A stretch of DNA of 64,000 nucleotides from Sistotremastrum niveocremeum HHB9708 (lineage: Eukaryota > Basidiomycota > Agaricomycetes > Sistotremastrales > Sistotremastraceae). The stretch covers positions 1,244,753-1,308,752 of the forward strand of contig KV419395.1 of NCBI GenBank assembly GCA_001630475.1. The letters run 5' to 3'. Shown in pieces: positions 36,701 through 48,459 of this stretch; positions within the stretch are counted from its first letter, which is position 1, and every line of letters begins with the position of its first letter. Under the pieces are notes generated by a model. That model made no database searches, was not told the origin of the DNA, and was given only the letters and a program-made list of their open reading frames with translations. A program made the translations under genes and the position numbers.

Positions 36701-37773
36701 TACCTGCAAGCCTTGTCCATGTCGTTGGACACGTCAATACGGATGCAGCCGATGATTCAATCTCCATGATACACAAGTCTCATGTGCTCTTTGCCTCGGG
36801 CCGAGCTCAACTGCAACATCTGTGGGCGGATACCTCGTACAGAATGCAATCGATTCGAGACAACAGTGTTTGTGCCCAACAAGAGTACGAGCTCATTAGC
36901 ATTCCGAGGCGAGGACTATTCTACGAGTTAACCTTTTCGCCACTCCCTGCCGGCGCGCTTCTCTCGGATAAGCCAAAGGTTGCGATCTTACGGGAGCAGG
37001 GGATCAATGGTCATATGGAGATGGCTTGGGCTTTCACGGCTGCAGGGTTCACTGCGGTGGATGTCCATATGTCCGATTTACTCTCGGGTGCAGTGAAACT
37101 CGAGAATTTCCGTGGGCTTGCGGCTTGCGGAGGGTTCTCGTATGGTGATGTCCTTGGTGCTGGAAACGGCTGGGCAAATTCGGTTCTTTTGCATCAAGCA
37201 GTCAGACAAGAATTCCAGACGTTCTTCCAACGTAAAGACACCTTTGCCCTAGGGGTATGCAATGGCTGTCAGTTTTTGAGTCGCTTGAAGGATATCATTC
37301 CTGGAGCTTCAAAATGGCCAACCTTTGTTCCCAACGCCAGCGAACGTTACGAAGGCCGAGTCGCAATGGTCGAGATTCTCCCATCAGACCTGACGTCAAG
37401 TTCAGTATTCTTGCGGGGCATGGAAGGATCCAAGTTGCCCATCGTCGTGGCCCACGGAGAAGGTCGCGCGTCATTCTCCGATCCTGATGACTTACCCCAA
37501 CTTTTCGAGAGCCACTCCGTAGCCATGCGCTTCATCGATGATTCTGGCTCGCCAACTGAAGTCTATCCATTAAACCCCAATGGTAGTCCTGGGGGAGTAA
37601 CCGGTCTACATAACGATGATGGACGAATTCTTGCCCTGATGCCCCATCCCGAGAGAACTACGACTCTGGAAAGCAGCAGCTGGTACCAGCCTTCCTTGTC
37701 GGAGACATGGGGAAGCACTGGCCCTTGGTTCCGCATATTCCAGAATGCTCGCCAATGGTGTGGTAGCGCCTAG
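33724..37773 (+). CDS. ADE6: Phosphoribosylformylglycinamidine synthase (FGAM synthase)
   Basis: Fourth step of de novo purine synthesis: FGAR + glutamine + ATP give FGAM. 1349 residues in a single exon, the usual length of the eukaryotic large-type PurL. It starts with the N-terminal PurS-like domain (MLLLPGSSSLSQSKQKALLL). The linker and synthetase halves contain FAQVNSEHCRHKIF, VKVETHNHPTAVSPYPGAAT (read as IKVETHNHPTAVSPY), GTGSGGEIRDEGAVGRG-like GATGSGGEIRDEGAVG, GGPGMLIGLGGGAASS, and a second AIRS half with LGIGVPVGKDSMSMS and VLAYHDRSDGGLF. The C-terminal glutaminase has VAILREQGINGHMEMAWAF, GGFSYGDVLGAG, the nucleophile LGVCNGCQF and MPHPERTT. All catalytic residues are visible. It is the only long intronless gene here. 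Confidence 0.98.
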   Translation: MLLLPGSSSLSQSKQKALLLKIQTRCPKVSSVQAVHIHLVEAVSKSSEELISNRSSKERIILDTLLNYGPDSHPTQLDPHATSTSQENVYVFPRSGSISPWSSKATDIARICNLGDHVSRLERGALFLFQTADQTSLTPEDVNIFSDLLYDRMTQSWQLSPPTSNQIFLDGNPQPLRHIELGSSVEDAKSKLAVANSTLGLALARDEIDYLINAYVGGSAPIDRSPTDAELFMFAQVNSEHCRHKIFNASWTIDGQSKPNTLFGMIRNTEAVSGQHTISRYSDNAAVFEGPVVPRFSPTLSDGIYSSHPEENHVLIKVETHNHPTAVSPYPGAATGSGGEIRDEGAVGRGSKPKAGLAGFTVSNLLITGHERPWETDFGRPSHIASALDIMLEAPLGASAFNNEFGRPCLAGYFRTFCEKVPGVDGTEEIRGYHKPIMIAGGYGNVRPQFTKKGTIQPGSKIVVLGGPGMLIGLGGGAASSRATGADTALLDFASVQRDNAEMQRRCQQVIDGCVSLGDENPIQSIHDVGAGGLSNALPELVHDSGCGATFEIRDVLVADGSMSPMEIWCNESQERYVLALNASQESKFLSIASRERCPFSIVGIATEKQTLVVTDRLLKENVVELDMGTLFGKPPKMSRTDQSLSPQRRKFDATLETYLQNLPGPEHRLTEAIERVLKLPAVGSKSFLITIGDRTVTGLVTRDQMVGPWQVPVADVAVTRSSYGFDVIEGEAMAMGERTPVALLNSKASARLAIAEALTNLAASYVESLDKVKLSANWMCPASKAGEGVALYDAVQAVGLELCPELGIGVPVGKDSMSMSMAWKERGESRSVSAPLSLIITAFAPVKDIRRTWTPQLRTDQGSTSLIMVDLSSGLCRLGGSSLAQVFKEIGDVPSDLEDPILLKRFFNVCQTIKRDHQDLVLAYHDRSDGGLFTTIVEMCFAGRVGSTINLDGAYPEADPLAALFAEEIGAVFQVRDADIRVLSSCFSEAGIPASLVHVVGHVNTDAADDSISMIHKSHVLFASGRAQLQHLWADTSYRMQSIRDNSVCAQQEYELISIPRRGLFYELTFSPLPAGALLSDKPKVAILREQGINGHMEMAWAFTAAGFTAVDVHMSDLLSGAVKLENFRGLAACGGFSYGDVLGAGNGWANSVLLHQAVRQEFQTFFQRKDTFALGVCNGCQFLSRLKDIIPGASKWPTFVPNASERYEGRVAMVEILPSDLTSSSVFLRGMEGSKLPIVVAHGEGRASFSDPDDLPQLFESHSVAMRFIDDSGSPTEVYPLNPNGSPGGVTGLHNDDGRILALMPHPERTTTLESSSWYQPSLSETWGSTGPWFRIFQNARQWCGSA

Positions 37774-37879
37774 TTGAATACATAATACAGTGATAGCCAT
37801 AGTGTCATAGTGCTATTTCTCGTACTCTAGATAAAGGTATCCTTAACCGAATAATTTATGATTATAGATATACAGAACA

Positions 37880-40800
37880 TCATGAAGCAATGCGCATGGC
37901 TTCCGGTAGACAGCCTGAGTGGTAAAAATGCCCAGAACGTGCGAGTATGACGGTGGCTGGACCAGATCCATCCTGGTTGATCTGACCGCCCGAGGTGTGG
38001 TCATGCTGCACCGAGTCCAGAAGCTGAGTAGATTTTTTGCAAGCGGGACACAGTCTTTCCACTGGCTTCCACCCCCGTTGACGTGCTTTAGCTGCTTCGT
38101 CAACAAAGATGAAAGTGTCGCGACCAATCAATTTGCGTGTCATAGACAACAATTCGCCCTCGAAGTGAAATGACTCGAGCATGCCTGTAAAGATGGCTCT
38201 AAATTCTGCATAGGACGAACCTCCAGCGTATCGTGCTGAAGAATCCACGAGTCTTTTAAACAAGCGAGGTAGGGAGAATGGCCTGGGCGTGCCTAAAGAC
38301 ATCATCGTCGTAAATGTGTCTTGGACTGCTTGGTGTAGGATTGTCAGCATCCCTGAATTATCAGCATCGTCCGATTTTGCAGAGGTGGAGGATAAGATGT
38401 GCACCAAGTCGATTTGACTCCTAAGCGTCTTGAACCACATTTCTTCCACAGTCATATCGAAGGAACGAAGGTTGGTACGCGAATTGTCCATACAGAGCTG
38501 GACGCAGGTAGTGTTCAAAGCGCGCAACGACTGCACAGTGGTCTCAAACTCAGAAGAAACCGAGTGCGTGAGCAGTTGCTCTCTCAGCTTCTGCCCAAAC
38601 GTCCTGGCAGCTTCTTCTGCTTTTGTGAATGCCATCTCGTTACGCCCTCGCGTCGACAAACTCCATACGGCACCCTCATAAACACCTTCTAACTCGCACA
38701 CTGCTTCCAACGCTTCAGGATCGTGGTGAGCAGCGGTAAAGGTTCGAAGGACACGTAAGACGCCAGCGCGGTCATAACGACACGCCAAAGTCGTATATGT
38801 TTGAGCCAATGCCTCGCTCAAAGGAGCGGGTTTTGTCCTTCGCGCTCCGGTCGTCTCGCCCGCCAATTCTGGCTCGGCCAAGCAGCGTAAGTAGACGAAC
38901 TGCTGGTATGGTTCGGTGGCAAGGTAAGTTCGAACAACGTCTTCGTGAGCCTGAGGTAAGTGGCGATCCAATAAGAATGCAGTTTCTTGAATCCCGAGAT
39001 CAAGAAGCTGAGGTAAAGCATCTGTCACTGTCCGCTTGATGTCCTCGGGAAGGACGGAGGAGCTGGATATTTTCTTGGAGCGAAGCGTAGCGTCAATATT
39101 TGTGAACATCTCGTCGTTCTCGAGTTCAGTATCGCCCAAATATGCACCGATCAATTCTGCCCATTTATGTTCTTGTCTGAACCAGGTACGTAGTATCCGG
39201 AAGAATTTTGCATCTCGGAAGAGCGAAAGAATATGATCGCTCTGATGCGGGGTATATACGGAAAGGAGATACTCGGCGGCTAACTGGCGGTCCTCTCTGG
39301 TAGAATCATCTTCATCTTCAGCAAGATGGATGAGTGTGCTCTGCAAAGCGGTTGGCGAAATGAGATCCATGAACTGGGGATATTTTGGTACATTGCGGGC
39401 AATGAAGATGTTGATTAATGTCTGGTCGCCAGAGTCGAGATCAGATGAGGAGAGAATCTCCAGTAGTATCTTGACGATGACGAGGCGGCTGATATTTTGG
39501 GATCGATCGTTCAGAAAGGAATCCTCGAATGCGATATCCATCGTATGAAGAAAGGCTTCAGTGTCGAAGTTGAGAAGGAGGCGGACGTATGGATAGGTAG
39601 GTTCGGGACCGCCTTCGACCTCTGATGTAAGAACAAGTTTGCCACCACGGGGCCATGAATTAGACCGACCAAAGAACAAGAAGTTATACACTTCTTTCTT
39701 TGCTCGTATGGCTTCGTCCGCAGGCATCGGCAACATCTGAGGATAGGTGAGGCCCGAGAGGACATTGCTCAGATACGTGAAGATTTTGTTGGCATTTGGT
39801 ACAAGGGAGTCAGCGATCTCCAGCTTGTCAGAGTTGGGATCCCCAGAGGCCGAAATGCGCAGTTGACGGACCTGCCTCACAAGTCCAAGCAATTCGACTA
39901 GAGGGGAAATGTAGTCTAATAGACCCATAGAATAGACATATAAAAGTGCGTCCCATAGATGGTAGCGCGAGCAAAGCGTCACAGCTTGATCAATGTCAAG
40001 ACATTGTGGATCAATATGCCAGATGATTTTTTCCACACTCTCGAGATCCTGGTGCTCATCATGCATCGAAATGAGCTCTTTGGTCACTCGTGGGGGGATG
40101 AACGGGATAGAATTGTCGAGGATAAGAGGTTCAATTTGCGTGAGGAAGATAGATTGAATCCCGGTGGAAAGGTAGCGTTCATAGAGGTTCTCAAAGAGAA
40201 ACTCGAAGTCATTGAGAGCTATGCACGCTTGGGCGCAGGTCGTGACCATTCCTTCAAAGAGGGAGGTCCTATCGACACCTCGCCCATCAGGAGTGACATG
40301 AGTTTGATCGGTTAGGCGATCCTCAGAGAAGGCGTAGTTGGTGGATGCGATCATCAGTTCACGCAGCTTTGTTCCAACAATCGCTTTCATATCCTCTGGA
40401 TCATCAGGAAGGCCGTGTTTACTACCACTGGCGGTGCCAAGGAGATAAGCCCTGGCGAGGTCCATGGCACTCAGAAAATCACCTTCGCGTACAAAAGATA
40501 GAATTCTGTCTGCCCAAGACAGCAACGTGCCAACGCGTATTTGGTCATGCCCCTATATCAATCTGAATGTGTTGAAGGGTGGTGTCGACTGAAACCACTC
40601 ACCAGAACAAATATCTTTCCCTTGTGCACTCGCACGCTGTGAGAAACATCCTCCCAATGATTCAAATCTTGCTTGGTTTCGGCCAACGAGAAGGCGGGGG
40701 CAGATATAAGACTGGAGACTCGGAATGGTGTCTGTTCGACGAGTGTTCCTGATCGGGCTTCCCATACACAGATACTTGACGCCGTGAGGCATAGGACTAG

Positions 40801-42706
40801 CTACATGCCAAGGTTCAGAAAGTTTTTCGATTTCGATTTTACCGAGTAACTCACAGTTGCGTTTATCCAATGGATAGACAATACATCATCATCGGTACTC
40901 CAGTGTGCAACTTCGCGTACGACAATCTTTCCGACAGGGACAGTCTTAGCAGCTCCTGTTTGGTCATTCACAACAACAGTCGGGACCATAACTTCAGCGA
41001 CAGTGACAATCTTGCAGTGTTTTCCCCAGGTGTATACGAGCAACGGAAGTGTTCCGTCTTGCTTCTTTGACCCGGCTTTACTGTCGGTCTCCACGATTTG
41101 CTCTGATTCCACGGAAGGGAACCAAGACAATACGCCTCTCCAACGTGATTTCTCTTTGGTGCCGTCAAAGTCACGATGACATCGATACCAAGTTTTAGGA
41201 GTTGGTTGCAGCCCAACGATGAGAAGCTTCACTGGCGTCAAAAGAGCTACCAGACTGTATTTATCTGTTGAATGATCGACGGTGCCTAGAGGCAAAGACG
41301 AGGATGCCAGGATCGTGTTGCCCCTGCGTTCTCCGGCTGTCCGCCGCTGATGAGGGGAACGGGAAGTAGGGTCGGGGGCAGGATATTTGCCGAGAATCCG
41401 CACAACGTCAGTTGCTTCGACGAAGAGGACTTTGCCCAGTCGGTGATAGAATGCCAGTCCGTTTTCATCCGAGCTGATGATAGCCGTATGACGGGCTCCT
41501 ACGAAGCCAATGGAAGAAATGCGCGCGTCATTAAGATGCCCTTCTTTACGACCAGATGCAACCGCGGCTATTGAGGTAGGCGTCACGGTACGTACGGGAA
41601 CGGAGGGATTTGAAAGGTTATAAAGGAAGATATGACCGGATTCATGGCCTGCACCGACGAATGTATGATCTTGAGAAAGGGCCACGGCTGTCACTGCTCC
41701 ACGATCCTGCACTAACGAGACTTGTCAGGTGTTGTGTTAACGGGAGCTAAATGGTGCTCACCTGAATTTCCGATGCCACAAGTATGTATTAGATGTTGCT
41801 TGAAATCAAACACAAGCACGGTTCCCGTAACTGTCCCCACGCATATGAAGCCATTCACAGCAAGGACCGTGGGCTTCACAGGAGAAGATAACCCGAGGAC
41901 GGAAGAAGCTTTGTTCGAAGACGAGTAGAAATGTTCTCCGATGAGTTCTAACGTTGACCATCGGAACGATTCGACAGCGGGTCGGGAGTCTAGCTTAATT
42001 CCAGAGGACCTAGGCGATATATCGGAATGGTGTGAAGAGGAAGGCGACAGGATGATGGAGCGAAGGCTGCGGTCATTCGAATAGGATCGAGAAGGGTTGA
42101 ACGAGCGAAGCCGCGACACATTCGGATGTATAAATTGCGAATGGCGTCCGTAGCTTGGAGAAGATGGCAGAACTTGCTTAGGGGCCGCCCCGGGAAGGGA
42201 TGGAGATGGGCTCGAGAGCGAAGAGACTCTCTCCTCTAAGCTAGCCGCGAACTGAGGTGACATGAGCCTCTGTAGTTTCATCAAGGATGGAGAGGTCGTA
42301 CCTGCGTATATGAGAACTCCTGCTCACTCTCAGGATCGTCACGAATGGACAGCTGAAATTCCACTTCATGTTCTTCAGCTTCGTCCTGGACGTCGTGATG
42401 ATTGGCAGGCGTGTCGGTGCCCAGAACGTCGTAGAGCTGTTTAGCATAGTCACCGCTGCTTTCCTCTGCCTCGGCATTGGGATAATGGAAGTCATCGTCG
42501 CCGTCGTCGTCTAGAGAGTGTGGTTCATCGTGCCCAAGAACTTCTTCCATTTGTGCCGCATAGTCTGTGACCCCGTTGTGGCCATTCTCTATGCCACGCT
42601 CCGAGTCGACAGGGTCATTTGGATCGAATTCTGACGATGCAGAAACATGGTCTCGCCAGACGGCCGAGTCATTCAAAGGACTTGAAGGTATAGGTATAGA
42701 TGACAT
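37880..42706 (-). CDS. VPS8: Vps8, CORVET complex subunit
   Basis: Large subunit of the CORVET tether that joins Rab5-positive early endosomes before fusion. About 1,540 residues. The N terminus is acidic and disordered (DYAAQMEEVLGHDEPHSLDD). A beta-propeller follows (DRGAVTAVALSQDHTFVGAG, GHIFLYNL, SIGFVGARHTAIISSDENGL). Then comes a long alpha-solenoid of about 880 residues read as one exon, with LYERYLSTGIQSIFLTQIEP, RYHLWDALLYVYSMGLLDYI and RDFLRVLRTF-type helices (GVLRVLRTFTAAHHDPEALE). The C terminus has a RING-like finger: RLCPACKKSTQLL and SGHFYHSGCLPEAM, as in Vps8. About four introns lie in the 5' third. It converges on ADE6 with 106 bp between stops. The call rests on the propeller-solenoid-RING order and Vps8-like central motifs. 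Confidence 0.9.
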
Positions 42707-42990
42707 CCATGCAACGCTCAGTTAGCACGACTGGAGTTTCATGGGTACAGAGTCTCAGGACTTCTGAGCAGAACGTTGCCCGAGAATAGACGCCCATTCG
42801 CGTCGTCATAAATATATACTGTACATGCTAGAAATTGCGAACGTTTGGCCACAGCTCTACACAACTTGTTGATTAATGGAATACAGGATTCCAAACAGGA
42901 GGATTTTGAGTGAATACTATTAGTGTTAGTACAGATGCAACAGCAGATACAAAGAAATTCGAAAGCTGGATGTTGATAAATGACCTTCGT

Positions 42991-45882
42991 CTAAATCTCT
43001 CCTTCTTCTGGGGTCTCTTCCCTCTTCGTCGGTTCAGCACCTTTCGAAGACGTGGTTTCTGCGGCTGCCGATGATTCACGAGGCACTCGCTAAAGCCCTG
43101 GATCAGATACAGCAACAGAAAATAAAGAAACGACGGACCTTAACTTTGTCGTCCCAGTCCCCAGCTTCCCGGCGACCATAATCGCCTGAGCGATCCCAAT
43201 CGCGGTCGTCCCTACGCCCATAGTCGCGCTGGCTCCGACTCCGCTTCTCATCCCTGTCGCGGTGGCTGTCTCTACGAGAACCGCCTCTATCTCTGTCACG
43301 ATAGCTGTGGTCTCGCTCTCGCTCTCGGTAATCCTTGTGGTGAGAATGGTGGTCGAGATCGTCCGGTCGAGCTCGCTTCCTCCCCGAAGTGTAGTCTCGA
43401 TCTTTGTCTCTGTCTTTTTCTCTATCCCTGTCTCTGTCGCGCTCTCTATCCCGTTCTTTTTCGCGCTCTCTGTCCTTCTCAGATAGTGGTTCTTTATCCA
43501 TTTCTTTGTCTTCATCGGGTCGGTCTCTGGAAGCCGGCTCCTTTCTTCTGCGACTTGTCGTAGATGCACCATCTTCCGAAGCCTCTCTTAACTTCTCCTG
43601 CGTCACTCGTTAGATGCTGAACCTCCGAGTTAAGAGAACAAACCTTCTGTCGTCTTACATACTTCGCGAAAGCTGCACGGCGACCATCCTCTTCGAGAGC
43701 ACTGTATTCTGGCAGTCCTTCAATCAAAGGGACAATCTAAAGCCAAGTTAGTAAAGCAAAGCCGTGGATGTTTTAGAAGTGAATTTACATCTTCATAGGA
43801 AGCGTCGACATCAGGGGCAGTATCGAGTCTTTTCATAGCATATCTGAGATCATCTTGTAGTCGTCGTTGCTTGCGCTCTTGTCTTTTGCGCTCCTCTCGT
43901 TGCTGACGAAGAATCTGGTCATGTAACTGGATTGTCGTTAGCCAGGATGGACGCAGGTATGTAGGAATACTTACGAAGCGATATATTTCGGCAATGTCCT
44001 CCGAAGTCTCGCTCAATTTTTCGCCATCCAATACGGATCGCAATTCTTCCTCTGTAGTAGACTCCGTAACAGAGAAGTTCTTTTCCTTGAGCTTGGCTAG
44101 GACACGAGCGACCTTAGCATCCAGAACTTGATCCAGTTTATCGACCTCATCCCAAAAGAGCTCCAGCGGATTAGACCCTGGATTTCCGAGCATGTTGAGA
44201 TAACGCTCATCCTCCGCAAATACTGGATAAATTGATTTCCATGTTGATCCCGCAACGATCTTTTTCTGTAATACCAAGTCTTGCAACAGTGCCTGTGGCG
44301 AATAAATCAGGGAGAGACATCAAAGGGATCACGGAGCGTAGGGACCTTAAAAGCCTCACGCGCCTTCCTCTCTGTTGCAGTTTTCTCCAATGTATTTCGT
44401 CGGGTGGTTTCTTCGAATTCACGCTCCTTAACTCGACTATAGTCTTCGAACGCCAACAGAATATCCAGATCAGGCAGCTTCTGTAACTCGGGATCGTTCT
44501 TGTATTCGTCAGACGACAAGACGAGTTCGTAAGCGGTGCGCCACCGTGTAAAGACGTCGACATTCAGATCTTTGAAAAGACCCACAACTTTGGCCAGGCT
44601 GCGACCGCGAATCTCTCTCGATTCCGCCTACGGGGGTTTCGTCAATAGAGATCATATGGCAAATCGATGGTCTCACTATTTCCCTTTCCTGCAGTTCGCC
44701 GACATATTCTTCAAATATCAATTTTCGCTCAGATTCAATTCTGGCCTGTTGCCAGATTGGATGTTGCGCAAAGAGTTTATCAGCGGAGGCAAAAGTAGTA
44801 TAGTGGAAGACCATGGGATTCCCTTTCAACATATTGCGTAACGCAGGACGAAGTTTCGCAAGGCGAGAATCCTTTTCCTCTTGTTCTTTCTTTCGTAAGT
44901 CCTCGGTGTACTGAGAGTATTAATCCCAGACAGAAAATCGGTAGCTTTAAGAGACACACCTTTTGCCAGGCATTTTTCTTCTCCGCAAGAGTGTTCAATG
45001 CTTTGTAAAGTGGATCAGTGATTATAGCACGCATCGTCTGCTCCCACGTCCATGTGGCGTCCACACCAGCTTTTCGTAGCAGATGAAAGAAGGCCCTTTC
45101 TCCCTCTTCAAGGCTCATGAAACCGTTATGAGGAATGACTGGATCATCCGGCATGTGGGGGCGAACTGGTAATGGAGATGGAGTGACAGGCGCAACGCCT
45201 CCCGTGTAACGACCCAATGCGCCATCCGTGCCATTTAAACCACTCTGGGACGCTGATAAATCCCCGATGGGGAGTGCGGATAAAGAACTAGCACCTTGCA
45301 GGGTTCCACCTTCAGTGAATGCGGGAGGGACAAGTCGAGCAGATCTTCACGGGGAGATTAGCTGGCAAAAGTTTATAATGTGTGGATCAACGTACGGAGC
45401 TGGGACAGCTGGAGGTGCAGTCTGTTTTATCTCCTTTTCCACCTTTTCCAGAGCTTGCTTCACTTCTTCCGGCATTTCCCAGCATGTTGCTTTCGTATCT
45501 TTCTGGAACGAATATCAGCACTTTCCCTATCCCATGGAACCCAATGAAACGCACATGGTAGTAGTATTTTCGACCATTGGACTCGGATTCTTTCCATTGT
45601 GTTTGAGACAACGCGCGCTAGAAACGGTGGAGAGATCGAAGGCGAGCAACAAGGATAAAAACAGGAAAAAAATACCTCGAATGGGCTCTTCAGAGCTATT
45701 TCTATATCAGCTAAGCAGAGTCAGACTGCACGTCCACATACCGTCAGGTTTATCCCAGACACTCTCCTTGGACGATGTATTGAACCAGTAAAGTCTGCCG
45801 CTGGCATCTCGGTGCTCGGTCTGGGGAGCTGATTAGTCTATACCCATGATGATACATCTAGTGCACTCACCCAAGTGTTCAT
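42991..45882 (-). CDS. PRP40: Prp40-like U1 snRNP splicing factor
   Basis: U1 snRNP-associated factor that helps bridge 5' splice site and branch point. About 800 residues. Two N-terminal WW domains: MNTWTEHRDASGRLYWFN with SVWDKPD, and WKESESNGRKYYYH joined across an intron to KDTKATCWEMPEE. A Pro-rich linker follows. FF domains: ERAFFHLLRKAGVDATWTWE, WRTAYELVLSSDEYKNDPEL, ALLQDLVLQKKIVAGSTW and YSALEEDGRRAAFAKYVRRQ. The C terminus is an Arg-Asp/Arg-Glu repeat region. The last exon, reached through acceptor TTTAG at about 43091, ends EETPEEGEI, a plausible conserved tail; the other frame at this acceptor runs on without similarity. WW-WW-FF order is diagnostic. Confidence 0.93.
43200..43500 (-). 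repeat. RD/RE dipeptide-coding repeat in PRP40
   Basis: Low-complexity coding tract of Arg-Asp, Arg-Glu and Lys-Asp pairs (DREREKERDRERDRDRDREK). It also leaves an open Ser/Leu/Val-rich frame on the plus strand that is only a shadow. Likely a phospho-independent RNA- or protein-binding tail. Confidence 0.7.
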
Positions 45883-46131
45883 GCCCGCTGCTCGAGTCGT
45901 CAATTATCTACTGACCAGGAAATCTTCGAGATGGGGCTCCCTGCCGGAGTTTGAATCGTAAGCGTAGTACCTCCGTATATGGCAATAGCATGGCAGTAAG
46001 AGAGATAATCATATAAAGTATTCAAATCAAGTTAAAACAAGTATTAGTAGTACAAAGCTTAGAACACAACAAAACAATAGAAATCAAGAAGGTAACTGAC
46101 GAATACATGTATATACATCCGGAGGAAGACT

Positions 46132-48326
46132 TTAGCCATTCGCGCGCCTGTCCTTCATCTTCACCTGCAAACCAAATTTCTCCTGAAAGGCGATCAAATC
46201 AGACATGAGTTCTTCCATCAGCTGAACGGTGGTTTGTTTGGTAACAGGTTTCGGAAAAGAAGAGGCATCATCGTCTACTCCAGTGCCGGCCTCCTGCTCA
46301 TGGATGGGATCAGATAGCAAATTCGGGGTGCGATCTAGCTTCGGTGTCGAACCCTCTGAACCTGCCTTGACCACTTCAGGCGCAGTTGGGGCCGACAAAT
46401 AGTCTGCGGGAGATTTGCCGAAAGCTGTGGATGTCGAGGCCTCTGCAATTTTGGAGAGTGGTTCGCCAGACGCAGAACTCGACCCCTCGTTATCGAAAGC
46501 GACTGTTTCTTTGTTTTGGATACCTTCCGCGGCTTCCATGATGACGTCTGTGTCCTGATCCCGAGGGGCAGCGAGGTGACCCTCCCCAAGCTTCGCCTCT
46601 TTAGCAACGGCCTTCTCCAAAGCATCTTTGCGTCTGAAGCGCTCTTGATACAGCCCTTGCTCTCTGCCAACCCACTCCATCAGACTTCGTACCCGCTTCC
46701 CCATGTCAGCGAGACTCATGCGCTTGCCAGGCCATTTGACTTTAACCCCTCTTTCCTCGCCCACACCAGCGACTTGAAGGGGTTGAGGCGTGTCCGTCGG
46801 AAGAAGCTCAATTAGATGAGCTAGATAGTCTGGAAGACCCCAAGTCGTAAGGGGAGGTAAAGGGGTAGAGATGGGATGAGGCCGCGAGACAGGATGAGGA
46901 TTTCGACGGGTACTGTGTTCATGAGGCGTAGGGGTCGGACTGGCTAGAGTTTTGTCTGTGCCATTAACCGACAGCGAGGCATTTCCCCTTCCTGGCCTGC
47001 GATATGTATATTGATTAGGCTGCTTCTTCCCGTCCGGTCCCACTGTTGCGTTCGATGAGACAATTGTATGCAGAGCATGGAAAGAGAAAGACTGACCCTC
47101 AACTCCTCCGCTGCCACCCTTTTTCCCATTCCGTTTCCCTCGTGAACCACCCTTGTGAGATATCGGGGCTGGAGGTTCTAGGAAAGGATGATCAGTCGTT
47201 TGATCGTCATGCATCCCATTCGATTGTGGAGGGTCCGGAAGAATGGAAGCCATAGGGAGGTCGGAATTACTGGACACTGAGCGGGTTCGTTTGGCAGCCA
47301 CACTGAGCGAGCATAGTGAGAACCACATGAAACTGAACATCAAGTGATATCACTCACCCATCAGCTTCAGGTGCCGGTTCGCTTCTTTTTCTTTTACGAT
47401 TTGTAACGATGTCGGTCTCGATGCTATCGTCGGGGTGAATGCTTGGAGCACCGACGCTCGTACCATCTGCGAGGGCTTCCAACGTCGCCTTTCCGTCCAT
47501 GACCTGTTTGATGATTTCATCGTTGTACGCCGCGTCGCGACTATTCATCGTGTTGCGCCGCTTTGTAACCTTGTCCTTCTGATGAGCGGCGTTCCCTGCT
47601 GTAAAACCAGCGTGATGAGGGGAATGTGAGCGTGATGAGCGAGATGCTGTAGAATGAGTTGCTCCATTGGATCGTCTTAATCGTCTGTACAAAGAATTAC
47701 TCTCAAATGGATTGGACTGGTCCCAAGCTCGAGACTCACTTGAGTAGATCGATATGTAGATCTGGTCTACATTCTTCGCAATGATAGTGTTCGGGAGCGA
47801 GTTCTTCTTGAGCAACCCCCACACATTGGCCATGTTGCCAGACTTTGCAAGTCTCGCATTGGATCCAGAACGAGGGGTCATCTTCCTCCTCAGCGCCCCC
47901 GTTTCCACCGTCTATACGCGGAGGTGAGGATCCGCAAGAGGCAGTTGGATGGAAAAGAATCAACGTACCCTGACGTCCACACACACAGCGAATTACGCCT
48001 CCTTCATCGTCCTCCTGATCTTCCGCGCCGTCCTCGATGACAGGCACTGGTGCGAGGGGAGCTTCTGGCGTTGGCTTTTCTTTTGACTTCCGTTTTGACT
48101 TCTTGGGAGCTGCTGCAGGTTGCACAAAACCATCATCGTGTTCGTCTTTCACGCGCCGGTTTCTACTGGACGATGATGCACGCGGCTGGGGTGGTTCTGG
48201 TCCTGGAGAGTTCGATTTTGAGGACTTTGAGTTGGAGGTAGTGCTAGAGGTGGCGACAGGACGGCGATTTGATCTACGAGGCTCTCTTGGCGATAAAGGA
48301 GGGCCCATAGTCGAAGGCGCAGCCAT
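46132..48326 (-). CDS. PHD-finger protein, Cti6-like (Rpd3L deacetylase complex)
   Basis: About 680 residues. Basic Ser/Pro-rich N terminus (RRSNRRPVATSSTTSNSKSS, KKSKRKSKEKP), acidic stretch AEDQEDDEGG, then one PHD finger: VIRCVCGRQ, an inserted acidic linker, FWIQCETCKVWQHGQCVG and HYHCEECRPDLH, giving the C4HC3 ligands. Splicing at about 47895-47965 is needed to join CVCGRQ to its partner. The long C-terminal half is low complexity with one helical, conserved-looking patch (MSLADMGKRVRSLMEWVGRE) and a final helix (QLMEELMSDLIAFQEKFGLQ). The finger type and the RRSNR start fit the Cti6 subunit of Rpd3L histone deacetylase, which recognises H3K4 methylation. The PHD finger is certain; the Cti6 name is an inference. 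Confidence 0.75.
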
Positions 48327-48459
48327 GGCGCGAGCAGGGGAGACTGAGTCGGGCGGGGGAGTGGGTCAGTCGGATCGGCTCAGCAATTAGGTTCTTCATC
48401 GGATATTGCGGCGCTAATCGCCGACTGTGGTGAGCGGTAAATCTACTCATACTATGCCA

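Noticed and set aside
43404-43613. Ser/Leu repeat protein on the plus strand
   Set aside because: Reverse complement of the RD/RE repeat of PRP40.
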